Shown here: positions 18,136-27,605 of the stretch, piece by piece | Position numbering within the stretch: the first letter of the stretch is position 1 | Layout: the number at the start of each line of letters is the position of its first letter | DNA from: Bradyrhizobium cosmicum | GTDB lineage: Bacteria; Pseudomonadota; Alphaproteobacteria; Rhizobiales; Xanthobacteraceae | Assembly: GCF_007290395.2 (NCBI RefSeq) | Contig: NZ_CP041656.2 | Coordinates: 1,922,001-1,986,000 of the forward strand | Length of the DNA: 64,000 nucleotides | Reading direction: 5' to 3' | Made by a program: the position numbers and the translations under genes | The notes under the pieces: model-generated | Told to the model about the DNA's origin: nothing | Databases searched by the model: none | The model's input: only the letters and a program-made list of their open reading frames with translations

Positions 18136-19353
18136 ATGAGGCAGAAAGCTCGTCAGATGTTGCGATATCGCGCCTGGTACACGACGGGATCCGCGGCGCT
18201 GATGCTCGCGATGATCATGGGCACCCTGGTCAACGGTCTCACGGCGTTTTTTGTCGCAATGGAGGCGGCCGAAGGTTGGGGCCGCTCTGAAATAGCCGCG
18301 ATCAACAGCTTCGGACTGCTCGGTATCGCGGCCGGAAGCGTGATCATGGGATTCGTCTCCGACCGTCTTGGCATCAGGCCGATCTGTCTGATCGCAGTGG
18401 CCGTCATGGGCGCCTGTCTGCTCCTGACCGCCTATGCCGATGCGCCCTGGCAGCTTTATGTAATCTTCTTTCTGGCCGGAGCACTCAGTGGAGGCGCGCT
18501 CTTCGCCCCGATCTTTGCGACGGTAGGAAACTGGTTCCCGACGTCAGCCGGCCTCGCCATCGGGGTCGCCGCCGCAGGGCAGGCCGTTGGCCAGGGTGGT
18601 GTGCCCTTCCTCTCCGCCTATCTCATCGAGCGCTTCGGCTGGCGCGGCGCGATGATCGCATTGGGAACGGCGATCCTTGTGACGCTGCTGCCATTGGCTG
18701 CGTTCATGCGCGACGCGCCGGCGGCCACCGCCAGCGGTGCAGCAGCACAGATCCCTCAGATCCGACCGAGCGTCGCCGTTCCCATCCTCAGTGTCGCGGT
18801 CTTCTTCTGCTGCGCCTGTATGGCGGTCCCACTCATGCACCTGATGCCGATGATTCAGGGCCTCTGCATCCCCGCGACCGATGCGGGCGGCGTCATGCTC
18901 GCCATGCTGCTTGCCGCCATCGTCGGCCGGATCGCATACGGAAAGCTGTGCGACATGATCGGCCCGCTTTCATCGTGGGCGGTGGCGTCGTCGCTCCAGA
19001 CCGCCGGAGTCCTGGCATTCACGCAATTCGCATCGTTTCGCGGGTTCTTGATCTTCTCCATCGTGTACGGGTTCGCTTACGCCGGGGTCATGACCAGCGT
19101 GCTGGTCTCTGCGCGGGCTCTGACTCCGCCCGCGCGCCGCGGAGCGCTGATGGGAATCATCCTGGCCTTTGCCTGGATCGGCCACGCATTCGGCGGATAT
19201 CAGGGCGCCGCGACGTTCGATCTGACCGGCAGCTATACGACGGCTTTCGCGATCGGCTCTGCGGCCGGTGTTCTGAATTTGGCTCTTGTGATGACGCTGC
19301 TGGTGCTCTCGCATCGTCGCAATCTGCCGGCTGCTGCGAGTGCGTTGACCTGA
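18136..19353 (+). CDS. MFS transporter
   Basis: A 405-residue major-facilitator protein with 12 hydrophobic helices and the loop motif GFVSDRLGIR between helices 2 and 3. It diverges from the LysR gene with about 200 bases between starts, an arrangement that suggests LysR control. I start at ATG 18136; a GTG nine codons earlier is possible. The substrate is unknown, but its position suggests import or export connected with the nitrilase cluster. It ends 15 bases from the convergent TetR gene. Confidence 0.82.
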   Translation: MRQKARQMLRYRAWYTTGSAALMLAMIMGTLVNGLTAFFVAMEAAEGWGRSEIAAINSFGLLGIAAGSVIMGFVSDRLGIRPICLIAVAVMGACLLLTAYADAPWQLYVIFFLAGALSGGALFAPIFATVGNWFPTSAGLAIGVAAAGQAVGQGGVPFLSAYLIERFGWRGAMIALGTAILVTLLPLAAFMRDAPAATASGAAAQIPQIRPSVAVPILSVAVFFCCACMAVPLMHLMPMIQGLCIPATDAGGVMLAMLLAAIVGRIAYGKLCDMIGPLSSWAVASSLQTAGVLAFTQFASFRGFLIFSIVYGFAYAGVMTSVLVSARALTPPARRGALMGIILAFAWIGHAFGGYQGAATFDLTGSYTTAFAIGSAAGVLNLALVMTLLVLSHRRNLPAAASALT

Positions 19354-19368
19354 AGCTTCAGGTGCCGT

Positions 19369-19980
19369 TCACTCCGCCGCCAGCCCCGTCCTCCGCCGCA
19401 AATCCGTGATCGCGCGCAGAAAGCTGTCCGCCGGCGTGGTCTCCGGATCGATCAGCCGGTGCAGCCGAAAGCCGTCTTCCAGCGCCAGCACGACGGAGGC
19501 CATCCAGGGCGGGTTCAGCGAGCCGTTCTTGCCGTTGCCCTTCAACGTCGCCTCGACGATGTCGGCAATCAGCTTGCGCCGGGCGCGCAGGCGTTTTGCG
19601 AGTTCCGGGCGACGCTTCTCGGCGCGCGCGACGAACAGGATCATCTCCATGTGGAGCAGGGGCGAGCGGCCGAGCGGGTCCTGCCTGGTTCGGTCCATCG
19701 CCTTCAGCGCCGCGATGAAATCGTCGAGATTGTCGTGCTGCGCCAGGATGTCCATGTTGCGCCGGATCGACTGCTCGACATGGTCTTCGAGCATGGCGAT
19801 GATCAACTCGTCCTTGCTCCTGAAATTCGAATAGAACGCGCCGCGGGTGAACCCCGCGGCGGCCGCGATCGCCTCGATGCTGGCGCCGCCGATGCCGTCG
19901 GCCTCGAACACGTGCGCCGCGGCCTCGAACAGTCTGTCGCGTGTGTCGTCCCGTGTCGGTCTGGTTCTCACCCTTGACAT
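19369..19980 (-). CDS. TetR-family repressor, divergent from P450
   Basis: A 203-residue TetR-family protein. The N-terminal helix-turn-helix reads ASIEAIAAAAGFTRGAFYSNFRSKDEL, followed by a ligand-binding all-helical domain. It is divergent from the P450 gene, with 128 bases between start codons. A perfect inverted repeat lies in that gap (20008-20025). The likely role is repression of the P450 and possibly of itself, relieved by a hydrophobic ligand. The ligand is unknown. Confidence 0.9.
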   Translation of the reverse strand: MSRVRTRPTRDDTRDRLFEAAAHVFEADGIGGASIEAIAAAAGFTRGAFYSNFRSKDELIIAMLEDHVEQSIRRNMDILAQHDNLDDFIAALKAMDRTRQDPLGRSPLLHMEMILFVARAEKRRPELAKRLRARRKLIADIVEATLKGNGKNGSLNPPWMASVVLALEDGFRLHRLIDPETTPADSFLRAITDLRRRTGLAAE

Positions 19981-20004
19981 CGGCGCAGGCTAGGGCAGAA
20001 TGCA

Positions 20005-20028
20005 ACTCGATACAACAATGTATCGTGT
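20005..20028. promoter_or_regulatory. candidate TetR operator (inverted repeat)
   Basis: CGATAC (20008-20013), a six-base spacer and GTATCG (20020-20025) form a perfect inverted repeat. Two more pairs match outside after one mismatch (AC at 20005-20006 against GT at 20027-20028). It lies between the divergent TetR and P450 genes, about 25 bases from the TetR start and 80 from the P450 start, where a TetR repressor usually binds. Confidence 0.65.
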
Positions 20029-20108
20029 TGATAATTTCAGGGATGGTTACGCGGGCATCGGGGGCGGCCGGCGTATTCGTGTCATGCGGCAACCGATGTG
20101 AGGTCACC

Positions 20109-21341
20109 ATGAACGAGCAAGCGCAACCCGCAGGCGGCGATCCGCTGTTCAACCCGCTGGCGCCGGACTTCATCCGCGATCCCTATCCGCACTACGACCG
20201 GCTGCGCACGCTCGATCCGATCCATGTGACGCCGTTCGGCCAGTTCGTCGCCAGCCGCCATGCCGACGTCAGCCTCGTGATGCGCGACAGGCGCTTCGGC
20301 AAGGACTTCGTCGAGCGCTCCAAGCGCCGCTACAGCCCGGCCATCATGGACGAGCCGGTGTTCCGCAGCATGAGCCACTGGATGCTGCAGGCCGATCCGC
20401 CCGACCATACCCGCCTCCGCGGCCTCGTCGTCAAAGCTTTCACGGCGCGCCGGGTCGAGGACATGCGACCGCGCATCCAGGAGATCGTCGATCAGGCCAT
20501 CGATGCCGTGATCGATCGCGGCCACATGGACCTGATCGAGGATTTCGCCTTCCGCCTGCCCGTGACCATCATCTGCGACATGCTCGGCATCCCCGAGGAT
20601 CATCGCGAGGTCTTTTACAAGAGCTCGCGCGACGGCGGCCGGCTGCTCGATCCCGTGCCGCTCTCGAAGGAGGAGATCGCCAAGGGCAACGCCGGCAACA
20701 TGATGGCGCAGATGTACTTCCAGCAGCTGTTCGAGCTGCGCCGCAAGACTCCCGGGGACGACCTCATCACCCAACTGGTGCAGGCCGAGGAAGACGGCAA
20801 CAAGCTCAGCAACGAAGAGCTGACCGCCAACATCATCCTGCTGTTCGGCGCCGGCCACGAGACCACCGTCAACCTGATCGGCAACGGCTCCCTGGCGCTC
20901 CACCGCAATCCGGACCAGCTCGCGCTGCTGAAGGCGCGGCCGGAACTGATGGTCAGTGCCATCGAGGAGTTCCTGCGCTACGATTCCTCGGTGCAGATGA
21001 CCGGCCGCGTCGCGCTGGAGGACATCGACGATCTCGGCGGCAAGAAAATCCCGAAGGGCGAGACCGTGCTTTGCCTGCTGGGCTCGGCCAACCGGGATCC
21101 CGCGGTCTACCCCGATCACCCCGACAGGCTCGACGTCCTCAGGCAGAACGTCAGGCCGCTGTCATTCGGAGGCGGCATCCATTTCTGCCTGGGTGCCCAA
21201 TTAGCGCGCATCGAGGCCGAGATCGCCATTGCGACGCTGCTGCGGCGCCTGCCCGATCTGCGCATCGACGACGTCGAGAACCCCAAATGGCGGTCGACCT
21301 TCGTGCTGCGCGGCCTGACGGAGCTCCCCGCCAGCTGGTAG
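20109..21341 (+). CDS. cytochrome P450
   Basis: A 410-residue soluble bacterial P450. The I-helix oxygen-activation motif is LFGAGHETTVN, the K-helix ExxR is in EEFLRY, and the haem-ligand loop is LSFGGGIHFCLGAQLA with the thiolate Cys. The start MNEQAQPAGGDPLFNPLAPDF at ATG 20109 is typical of the class. No ferredoxin or ferredoxin reductase is adjacent, so electrons must come from partners elsewhere. The substrate is unknown; it is probably controlled by the divergent TetR. The next gene is 139 bases away. Confidence 0.95.
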   Translation: MNEQAQPAGGDPLFNPLAPDFIRDPYPHYDRLRTLDPIHVTPFGQFVASRHADVSLVMRDRRFGKDFVERSKRRYSPAIMDEPVFRSMSHWMLQADPPDHTRLRGLVVKAFTARRVEDMRPRIQEIVDQAIDAVIDRGHMDLIEDFAFRLPVTIICDMLGIPEDHREVFYKSSRDGGRLLDPVPLSKEEIAKGNAGNMMAQMYFQQLFELRRKTPGDDLITQLVQAEEDGNKLSNEELTANIILLFGAGHETTVNLIGNGSLALHRNPDQLALLKARPELMVSAIEEFLRYDSSVQMTGRVALEDIDDLGGKKIPKGETVLCLLGSANRDPAVYPDHPDRLDVLRQNVRPLSFGGGIHFCLGAQLARIEAEIAIATLLRRLPDLRIDDVENPKWRSTFVLRGLTELPASW

Positions 21342-21480
21342 GCCGGGGCCGTTAACCTCCGCGCGCAACAGTCGCTGTGACTTCGCCACACTTCCCCATA
21401 TATAAGGGGCTGTTCCGGCGCGCCTGAAACCTTCCAGGTCAAGGTTTGGCCCGGGTCACGGTTTGGCCGAGGGGAGACCC

Positions 21481-24400
21481 GTGCAGACGACGCTGCTCGG
21501 ACTGGCGATTGCCTTCATCTTGGCGCTGCTCGCAGCGCTGATCGGGCCTTACTACATCGACTGGAACCAGTTCAGGCCCCAGTTCGAAGCGGAGGCCGGC
21601 CGGATCATCGGCGTGCCGGTGCGGGTGGCGGGCGAGCTCGACGCGCGGCTGTTGCCGGCGCCGACCCTGCGGCTGCGCGCGGTTACCTTCGGCGGCAACA
21701 ACGATCTCGGCCGCCTGCGCGCCGACAAGCTCGACGTCGAGTTCAGCCTCAGCTCCCTGATGCGCGGCGAGTGGCGCGCCACCGAGCTGACCGTCAACGG
21801 CATGGCGGTGGATCTCGGCCTCGACGCCAGGGGCCGGGTCGATCTGCCGTCCACCGCGAGCGGCACCTTCAATCTGGCCTCGCTGGCCATCGAACGGCTC
21901 AACCTCACCGGCCGCATCGCCCTGCACGACGCCGCCAGCCGCTCGACGCTGGAGCTCAACGACATCGCCTTCTCCGGCGACGTGCGCTCGCTGGCGGGCT
22001 CGGTGCGCGGCGACGGTCGATTCACCGCCGCCGGGGTCCGCTACCCGTTTCGCGTCTCTTCCGGCCCGAGCGCCGACGGCAGCGCCACCCGTCTCCACCT
22101 CAACATCGATCCCGGCGAGCGCGCCATCCTCGCCGATGTCGAAGGCGTGCTCGCCTTCGACAACCGCCTGCCGAAATTCGACGGGGCGCTGACGCTCGCC
22201 GTGCCGGCGACCAGGAAGGCGGGTGAGGCGGGGCCGACGCCGTGGAAGCTCACGACAAAGCTCAAGGCCGATCCGGCCGGGGCCAAGTTCGATCAGGTCG
22301 ATGTGAGCTTCGGCGCGGATGACAACGCGTTGAAAGTCGGCGGCGTCGGCGATCTCAGGTTCGGCGCCTCGCCGCTGCTGCGCGCGGTGCTGTCGGCGCG
22401 CCAGGTCGACGCCGACAAGCTCGCCGGCAAGGGCGATGCCGAGCCGCTGCGGATCCTGCCGGCGCTGCGCGCGGGCCTCGCCGCGATCCCGCAGGCGCCG
22501 ATCCCGGCGCAGATCGAGTTCAACTCCGACCAAATCATGCTCGGTGGCCGTCCGCTCCAGAACATCACGACGGAGCTTCAGACCGACGGCCGGTCCTGGA
22601 CCTTCCAGCGGCTCGAGCTGCGCGCGCCCGGCATGACGCAGCTGTCGCTCAACGGCGCCACGCCCGGCGCCGACAGTTTCAGCGGCCGTCTCAGCGTGGA
22701 GTCGGCCGACCCGGATACGCTGGTGGCGTGGCTCCAGGGCCGCAGCGAGGTCAACCGCCGCAGCACGCGGCCGCTGCGGCTTGCGGGCGACGTGACGATC
22801 GCCGCCAACCATCTCGCCATCGACAAGCTGAAGGCCGATATCGAAGGCGGCGCGGTCGAGGGCCGCATCGCCTTCGTCCAGACCGGCGCAAGCAGAGGCT
22901 CGCGGATCGACGCCGAGCTCAAGGCCGACCGTCTGGATCTCGACGCCGCCGCGAGCTTTGTCCGTGCGCTCGGCGGCCCGCAAGGCGAATGGCCGGAGGA
23001 GGCAAAGCTGTCGCTCGATGTCGGCCGCGCGATCTCCGCGGGCCAGGAGCTGCGGCCGTTCACGGCAAAGCTCGGCTACGGCCCGGCGGCGCTGTCGCTG
23101 GAGCAGTTGCGCTTCGGCCAGGCCAGCGGCGTGACCACCGAGGCGAGCGGCGGCTTCGACCGCGTCAAGGCCACCGGCAGGCTCGCGCTGAAATCCTCCG
23201 CCGGTTCGCTGCGCGAGCTCACCGCGCTGCTCGAGCCGTTTGCGCCTGCGGTGCGCGCACGCTTCGATACCCTCCCTCCGCTGCCCGGCGCGACCCGCCT
23301 GAAGTTCGACCTCAGCCTCGACAGGAATGCGGAGCATGCCGATCGCAGCGACGCCCGCGCCGTGCTCGACCTCGACGCGCCGCAGCTCAAGGCCACCGCG
23401 ACGCTGGTCGCGCAAACGCCAGCCGCTGCCGTCGACGGCATCGACATCGACCGCTTGCGCAACAGCGACTTCACGCTGGAGTCGAAAGCCTCGACACCGC
23501 AGGCCGGTGCATTGCTGGCGCTGCTCGGGCTCGATCGGGTGGTGGCCGCAGGCGAGGGTGCCTCGCAGTTCGAAGGCAAGGTCACCGGCGCCTGGCGCCG
23601 GCCGCTGCAATTGACCGCGAAGCTCGGCGGCGGCGGCGGCCTGGATGCGGATGCGCAAGGCAGCGTCGATCTGTCCGCGCCGGAGCCAAAGGCCAGCGTG
23701 AACCTGCGCGTGCGCAACGCCAATCTGGCGCCGTTGTTCGGCACCAGCCCGACCGACAAATCGACCCGGAATGTCAGCCTGTCCTCGCGCGTCGGGCTGT
23801 CAGGCAACCGCCTGACCTTCGACGATCTCGACAGCAGCGCGGCCGGCTCTCATCTGCGCGGTCATCTGTCGGTAACGCTGGATCAGGAGAAGGGCGTTGA
23901 CGGCGAAGTCGGCCTCGACACGCTCGACCTGATGCCGGCGCTCGCGATGGCGATTGGCGCTGCCGGACATGATGCCGGCGAGGCGTTGAGTCCCGGGCTT
24001 CTCGGCGGTTGGCGCGGCCGCGTCGCATTCCAGGCGTTGCGCGGGACGCTGCCAGGCGGCATCGAGCTGCGCCCTGTCGGTGGGATTATCCGGAGCGACG
24101 GCCAGTCGCTCGCGCTCGATGCGCTCAAGGGCGGCATCGGCGGCGGCGAGATGTCGGCAAGCCTTGACGCGCGGAATGGCGCCAACGGCCTCGCGCTGAA
24201 TACGCGCATCGATCTCAGCAATGTCGATGCGACGACGCTGCGTTACCGCGATCTCGCGCTGCCCAAGGGACGCGCCTCGATCCAGATGGCGTTGACGAGC
24301 CAGGGCCGCAGCGTTGCGGCATTGACCGGCGCACTCGCCGGCAACGGCACGGTGACGCTGGAGTCCGCCGAGATCGCCGGCCTCAATCCGCGTGCTTTCG

Positions 24401-25161
24401 AGATCGCCATCCGCGCCAGCGACGGCGGCCAGGTCGCCGACGACAACCGACTGCGGCAACTGGTGGAGCCCGCGCTTGCCGCCGCGCCGATCGCGGTCGC
24501 CTCGGCACAGATCCCGTTCACGATCCGCGACGGACGCCTGCGCGTCGGTGCGACACCGCTCGAGGCGAAGAATGCCCGCGCCATCGTGTCCGGCGGCTAC
24601 GACATTCCCGCCGACCAGGCCGACATCCGTGCCAGCCTGACGCCGATCATGACCGGGCTGTCCGGCGCTCCGCCGGAGATCCAGCTATTCGCGGCGGGTC
24701 CCCCCGACAGGCTGAGCCGCACCGTCGATCTGTCGCCGCTGTCGTCATGGCTTGCGGTGCGCACGATCGATCGCGAGACCCGCCGGCTGGATGCGATCGA
24801 GCGCGGCGAGCCGCCGCCGGCGACCGCCGCGCTGCCGACGCTGGTCTCGCCGGACCCCGCGCCGGAGCCGTCGCTGACCGACGTGCCGCTGCCAGGCCGC
24901 GATCCGCGTCGCGCCCCGCCGAAGCCCAAAGCCGCGCCGACGCCGAAGGCGCCGCAAGCAGCCCCCGCCGCGCCAAGTCCTTCAATTACAAGTCCTTCAA
25001 TCGCAAGTCCTTCAATCACAAACCCTCCGCTGACGAATCCGCCGCTGGCAAGCCAGGTCGCGCCGCTGCCACCCCCGATCGAGGTGAGGCCTGCCCCCGG
25101 CCCGCCGCCGGCAAAGCCCAAGCCGAAACCGCCGCTGGTCCTGACGCCACAGAATCCGTAA
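21481..25161 (+). CDS. AsmA-family giant membrane-anchored protein
   Basis: A 1226-residue AsmA-like protein. An N-terminal transmembrane anchor (VQTTLLGLAIAFILALLAAL) is followed by YYIDWNQFRPQFEAEAGRIIG and VRVAGELDARLLPAPTLRL, the AsmA-domain start. The long repetitive beta-rich body is expected in the periplasm. Proteins of this class affect outer-membrane assembly or lipid transport. I start at GTG 21481, preceded by GAGGGGAG; the frame also opens at TTG 21463. The C-terminal 120 residues are Pro/Ala-rich and carry SPSIT/NPPLT-type pentapeptide repeats (about 24975-25055). Confidence 0.85.
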   Translation: MQTTLLGLAIAFILALLAALIGPYYIDWNQFRPQFEAEAGRIIGVPVRVAGELDARLLPAPTLRLRAVTFGGNNDLGRLRADKLDVEFSLSSLMRGEWRATELTVNGMAVDLGLDARGRVDLPSTASGTFNLASLAIERLNLTGRIALHDAASRSTLELNDIAFSGDVRSLAGSVRGDGRFTAAGVRYPFRVSSGPSADGSATRLHLNIDPGERAILADVEGVLAFDNRLPKFDGALTLAVPATRKAGEAGPTPWKLTTKLKADPAGAKFDQVDVSFGADDNALKVGGVGDLRFGASPLLRAVLSARQVDADKLAGKGDAEPLRILPALRAGLAAIPQAPIPAQIEFNSDQIMLGGRPLQNITTELQTDGRSWTFQRLELRAPGMTQLSLNGATPGADSFSGRLSVESADPDTLVAWLQGRSEVNRRSTRPLRLAGDVTIAANHLAIDKLKADIEGGAVEGRIAFVQTGASRGSRIDAELKADRLDLDAAASFVRALGGPQGEWPEEAKLSLDVGRAISAGQELRPFTAKLGYGPAALSLEQLRFGQASGVTTEASGGFDRVKATGRLALKSSAGSLRELTALLEPFAPAVRARFDTLPPLPGATRLKFDLSLDRNAEHADRSDARAVLDLDAPQLKATATLVAQTPAAAVDGIDIDRLRNSDFTLESKASTPQAGALLALLGLDRVVAAGEGASQFEGKVTGAWRRPLQLTAKLGGGGGLDADAQGSVDLSAPEPKASVNLRVRNANLAPLFGTSPTDKSTRNVSLSSRVGLSGNRLTFDDLDSSAAGSHLRGHLSVTLDQEKGVDGEVGLDTLDLMPALAMAIGAAGHDAGEALSPGLLGGWRGRVAFQALRGTLPGGIELRPVGGIIRSDGQSLALDALKGGIGGGEMSASLDARNGANGLALNTRIDLSNVDATTLRYRDLALPKGRASIQMALTSQGRSVAALTGALAGNGTVTLESAEIAGLNPRAFEIAIRASDGGQVADDNRLRQLVEPALAAAPIAVASAQIPFTIRDGRLRVGATPLEAKNARAIVSGGYDIPADQADIRASLTPIMTGLSGAPPEIQLFAAGPPDRLSRTVDLSPLSSWLAVRTIDRETRRLDAIERGEPPPATAALPTLVSPDPAPEPSLTDVPLPGRDPRRAPPKPKAAPTPKAPQAAPAAPSPSITSPSIASPSITNPPLTNPPLASQVAPLPPPIEVRPAPGPPPAKPKPKPPLVLTPQNP
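24972..25055 (+). repeat. short in-frame tandem repeats in the AsmA-like tail
   Basis: Near-identical 15-base units containing AAGTCCTTCAAT encode successive SPSIT, SPSIA and SPSIT, then NPPLT and NPPLA. They lie in the low-complexity Pro-rich C-terminus and could vary in copy number by slippage. Confidence 0.7.
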
Positions 25162-25173
25162 GGCAAATAGGTC

Positions 25174-25257
25174 GTCATGCCCGGGCTTGTCCCGGGCATC
25201 CACGTTCTTAGGCGCGTGCGGTGAGGCGTGGATGGCCGGGACGCGCCCGGCCATGAC
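25174..25257. repeat. cloverleaf-folding intergenic palindrome
   Basis: The outer arms GTCATG (25174) and CATGAC (25252) enclose three inner pairings: a CCCGGG/CCCGGG hairpin, CATCCACG with CGTGGATG, and a GCCGGG/CCCGGC hairpin. It starts 12 bases after the AsmA-like stop, in a gap of about 350 bases that otherwise shows nothing I can assign. The architecture resembles REP-like dispersed repeats of Bradyrhizobium genomes; copy number was not measured. Confidence 0.65.
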
Positions 25258-25513
25258 GCCGGGGAGGCGTCAGGGCCTCCAGCTTCATCGGCAGGCGGGA
25301 GAGGGAGCACGCCTCCCGTGCCGTTGCCTACGCTTACCCGCCGGTAAACCCATTCCCTCGCATTTGAATGAATTCTCGTCAGCAAAACTGATCTGCCGAC
25401 TTTACCGGATCCCAGCGTTTGTTCCGTAGTGTTTGTTCCCATAGGAATTCGGCATCCTGCCAGCACAAGCAGGATGGGCTCGCCAAGAACTGGGAAGAAC
25501 TGGGGTGAACGAC

Positions 25514-26632
25514 ATGAACGGGGCGAAATCGCTTCTACAGGATCTGGACGACGCGATCGCGCGCGGCACCGATGAGAGCCGGGTGAAGGCGTTGTGGCAT
25601 GCGACCGACATCCTGATCACCGGCCGCTACAGCGAAAACGAGATCAGCACGTTCGGCGAGGTCATCGGGCGTCTCGCCGACGAGATCGAGGTTGCCGCGC
25701 GGGCGCAGCTCTCCGAACTGATGGCGGGCTGTGATCACGCCCCGCTCAACGTCATCGCCAAGCTCGCCCTCGACGACGAGATCGATGTCGCCGGTCCCGT
25801 GCTGCGCGACTCCAATCGTATCGACGAGAAGATGCTGGTCGAGAGCGCCCTGACCAAGGGCCAGTCCCACCTGCTGGCGATCGCCCAGCGAAAGTCAATC
25901 GGCGAGGCCGTTACCGACGTGCTGGTCAAGCGCGGCGACCAGGAGGTCGTGACCTCCGTCGCCAGGAACGAGGGCGCGCGCTTTTCAGGCTCGGGCCTGC
26001 TTCACATGGTCAGGCGTGCCGAGGGCGATTCGATCCTCGCCGAGCAGCTCGGCCTGCGCAAGGACGTGCCGCGTCACGTCTTCCAGCAGCTCATCTCCAA
26101 GGCGTCGGAAGACGTCCGCCGCCGGCTCGAGAGCGAGCGCCCCGAGATGATGTCGCAGATCCAGAGCTCGGTGACCGAGGTCACGGGCGATCTGCAATCC
26201 AAGTTCGGTCCGTCCTCGCGCAGCTATTTCGTCGCCAAGCGCGTGGTGACGACGCAGTACCGGCAGGGCAACCTCAACCAGGATTCGATCTCGAATTATG
26301 CGCGCCAGCACCGTTTCGACGAGGTGCAGATCGGCCTGTCGCTGTTGTCGTCGCTGCCCGTCGACGTGATCGAGCGCGCGATGATGGACCGCAACCGCGA
26401 GATGATTCTGGTGCTGTGCAAGGCGCTCGATTTCTCGTGGGATACGACGATGTCGCTGCTGTTCCTCGGCGCCAAGGATCATCTGATCACGGCGCGCGAG
26501 CTCCACGACAGCGAGCGGGAGTTCGGCCGGCTCAAGATTGAGACCTCGCGCAGCGTCTTGAAATTCTACCAGTCCCGCAAGACGGCGGGTGCCGACGCGG
26601 GCCGTCAGCCCGAACTCCAACAGGTGCACTGA
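25514..26632 (+). CDS. DUF2336 domain-containing protein
   Basis: A 372-residue protein of the alphaproteobacterial DUF2336 family, all-helical and without a signal peptide or membrane segments. The N-terminus reads MNGAKSLLQDLDDAIARG. Repeated helical units (such as LAIAQRKSIGEAVTDVLVKRGD and VVTSVARNEGARFS) give a HEAT-like look. ATG 25514 follows GGGGTGA; GTG 25505 is an alternative. DUF2336 proteins have no firm function that I can state. A 77-residue gene follows on the same strand 34 bases later. Confidence 0.8.
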   Translation: MNGAKSLLQDLDDAIARGTDESRVKALWHATDILITGRYSENEISTFGEVIGRLADEIEVAARAQLSELMAGCDHAPLNVIAKLALDDEIDVAGPVLRDSNRIDEKMLVESALTKGQSHLLAIAQRKSIGEAVTDVLVKRGDQEVVTSVARNEGARFSGSGLLHMVRRAEGDSILAEQLGLRKDVPRHVFQQLISKASEDVRRRLESERPEMMSQIQSSVTEVTGDLQSKFGPSSRSYFVAKRVVTTQYRQGNLNQDSISNYARQHRFDEVQIGLSLLSSLPVDVIERAMMDRNREMILVLCKALDFSWDTTMSLLFLGAKDHLITARELHDSEREFGRLKIETSRSVLKFYQSRKTAGADAGRQPELQQVH

Positions 26633-26666
26633 GCATCATCCCGGAATTCGAAGGGGAGTATTTGCA

Positions 26667-26900
26667 ATGTTGCCTCAATTCGGCACCGCGGTTCGCAAGT
26701 CCAAAAGCCTCACCGCCGAGACGAGCGGGTCGGCTCCGGAGAAGGCCACGGTCGATGTCGCCTGGCTGGTGCTCGAAGCCGCCAACGATCTCGGCGACCA
26801 CGCCGCGATCGAAGCCTGCCGCCGCGTCATCGACGCCGAGCTGAACGGCACCGTCGCCGGCAGTTCGGATACCGATCTCGTGCTGGGCTATTTCAGGTAG
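26667..26900 (+). CDS. small conserved-looking protein downstream of DUF2336 gene
   Basis: A 77-residue acidic protein (MLPQFGTAV to VLGYFR) with a helical middle (WLVLEAANDLGDHAAIEACRRVIDAELNG). ATG 26667 is preceded by GGGGAG at good spacing, and the gene lies 34 bases after the DUF2336 gene, so the two are likely co-transcribed. I know no function. Clear codon bias and the ribosome binding site support it. Confidence 0.6.
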   Translation: MLPQFGTAVRKSKSLTAETSGSAPEKATVDVAWLVLEAANDLGDHAAIEACRRVIDAELNGTVAGSSDTDLVLGYFR

Positions 26901-27104
26901 GATTCCGTAAGGCCGGCAGGGCTCATTTGAGTCGTGCCTACAATCGATCTGCGTCGCGATCGCGGCGCAAACACGCGCGTTGCACGCAACTGTGATCGGT
27001 GGAGCCATCGCCCCCCACGTAACGACCAACCCTCCCTTACGTACAGCCCGTAGCGAACATTTCGTTCGCCAACAATTGCACGTGCAATCAGGGAGACACA
27101 TCCT

Positions 27105-27590
27105 ATGAGAGGCTTCAACGTCGCCGAGAATGGCGGCGGTTCTTATCGTCCGCTCGCCATACTCCGCTGGGTCATGGTGATCATCTTCATCTCGTTTGGA
27201 ATGCAGAAGTTCACTTTGCAATCCGCACAGGGCATCGCTCAGTTCATCAGCAACAGTCCGTTCGTCTCCTGGCTGTCGATATTCGGCTTGAGAGGAGAGG
27301 CCTATTTTCTCGGTGTTGCCGAGTTCTTGATTGCGGCGCTGCTGGCGGCGGGTGCATACAGCCCGGTCTTGTCGGCGCTGGGCTCACTGATGGGCATGGT
27401 GACCTTCGCGGTCACGTGGTCGTTCTTCTTCACGACACCGGGCGTCGTCAAATGGAGCCTTTCATCCGATCCCATGGCGTGGAATTTGACCGGCGAATTC
27501 CTGTTCAAGGACATCGTCCTGCTCGCTGTTTGCTCGGTGCTGTTTCTGGCGTCGTTGCCGCAATCGGTCATGCGGTTGCGCACTGGCTGA
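27105..27590 (+). CDS. DUF417-family membrane protein
   Basis: A 161-residue membrane protein with about four helices and the DUF417 (YkgB-like) signature: FGMQKFTLQSAQGIAQFISNSPFVSWL near the N-terminus, GVAEFLIAALL and a late helix. Members include the E. coli RclC protein of the reactive-chlorine response, but a role here is not shown. The start is ATG 27105. The region 26901-27104 upstream is free of genes and should hold its promoter. It ends 15 bases from the convergent methyltransferase. Confidence 0.8.
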   Translation: MRGFNVAENGGGSYRPLAILRWVMVIIFISFGMQKFTLQSAQGIAQFISNSPFVSWLSIFGLRGEAYFLGVAEFLIAALLAAGAYSPVLSALGSLMGMVTFAVTWSFFFTTPGVVKWSLSSDPMAWNLTGEFLFKDIVLLAVCSVLFLASLPQSVMRLRTG

Positions 27591-27605
27591 TCGCTCTGTT
27601 GCCGC

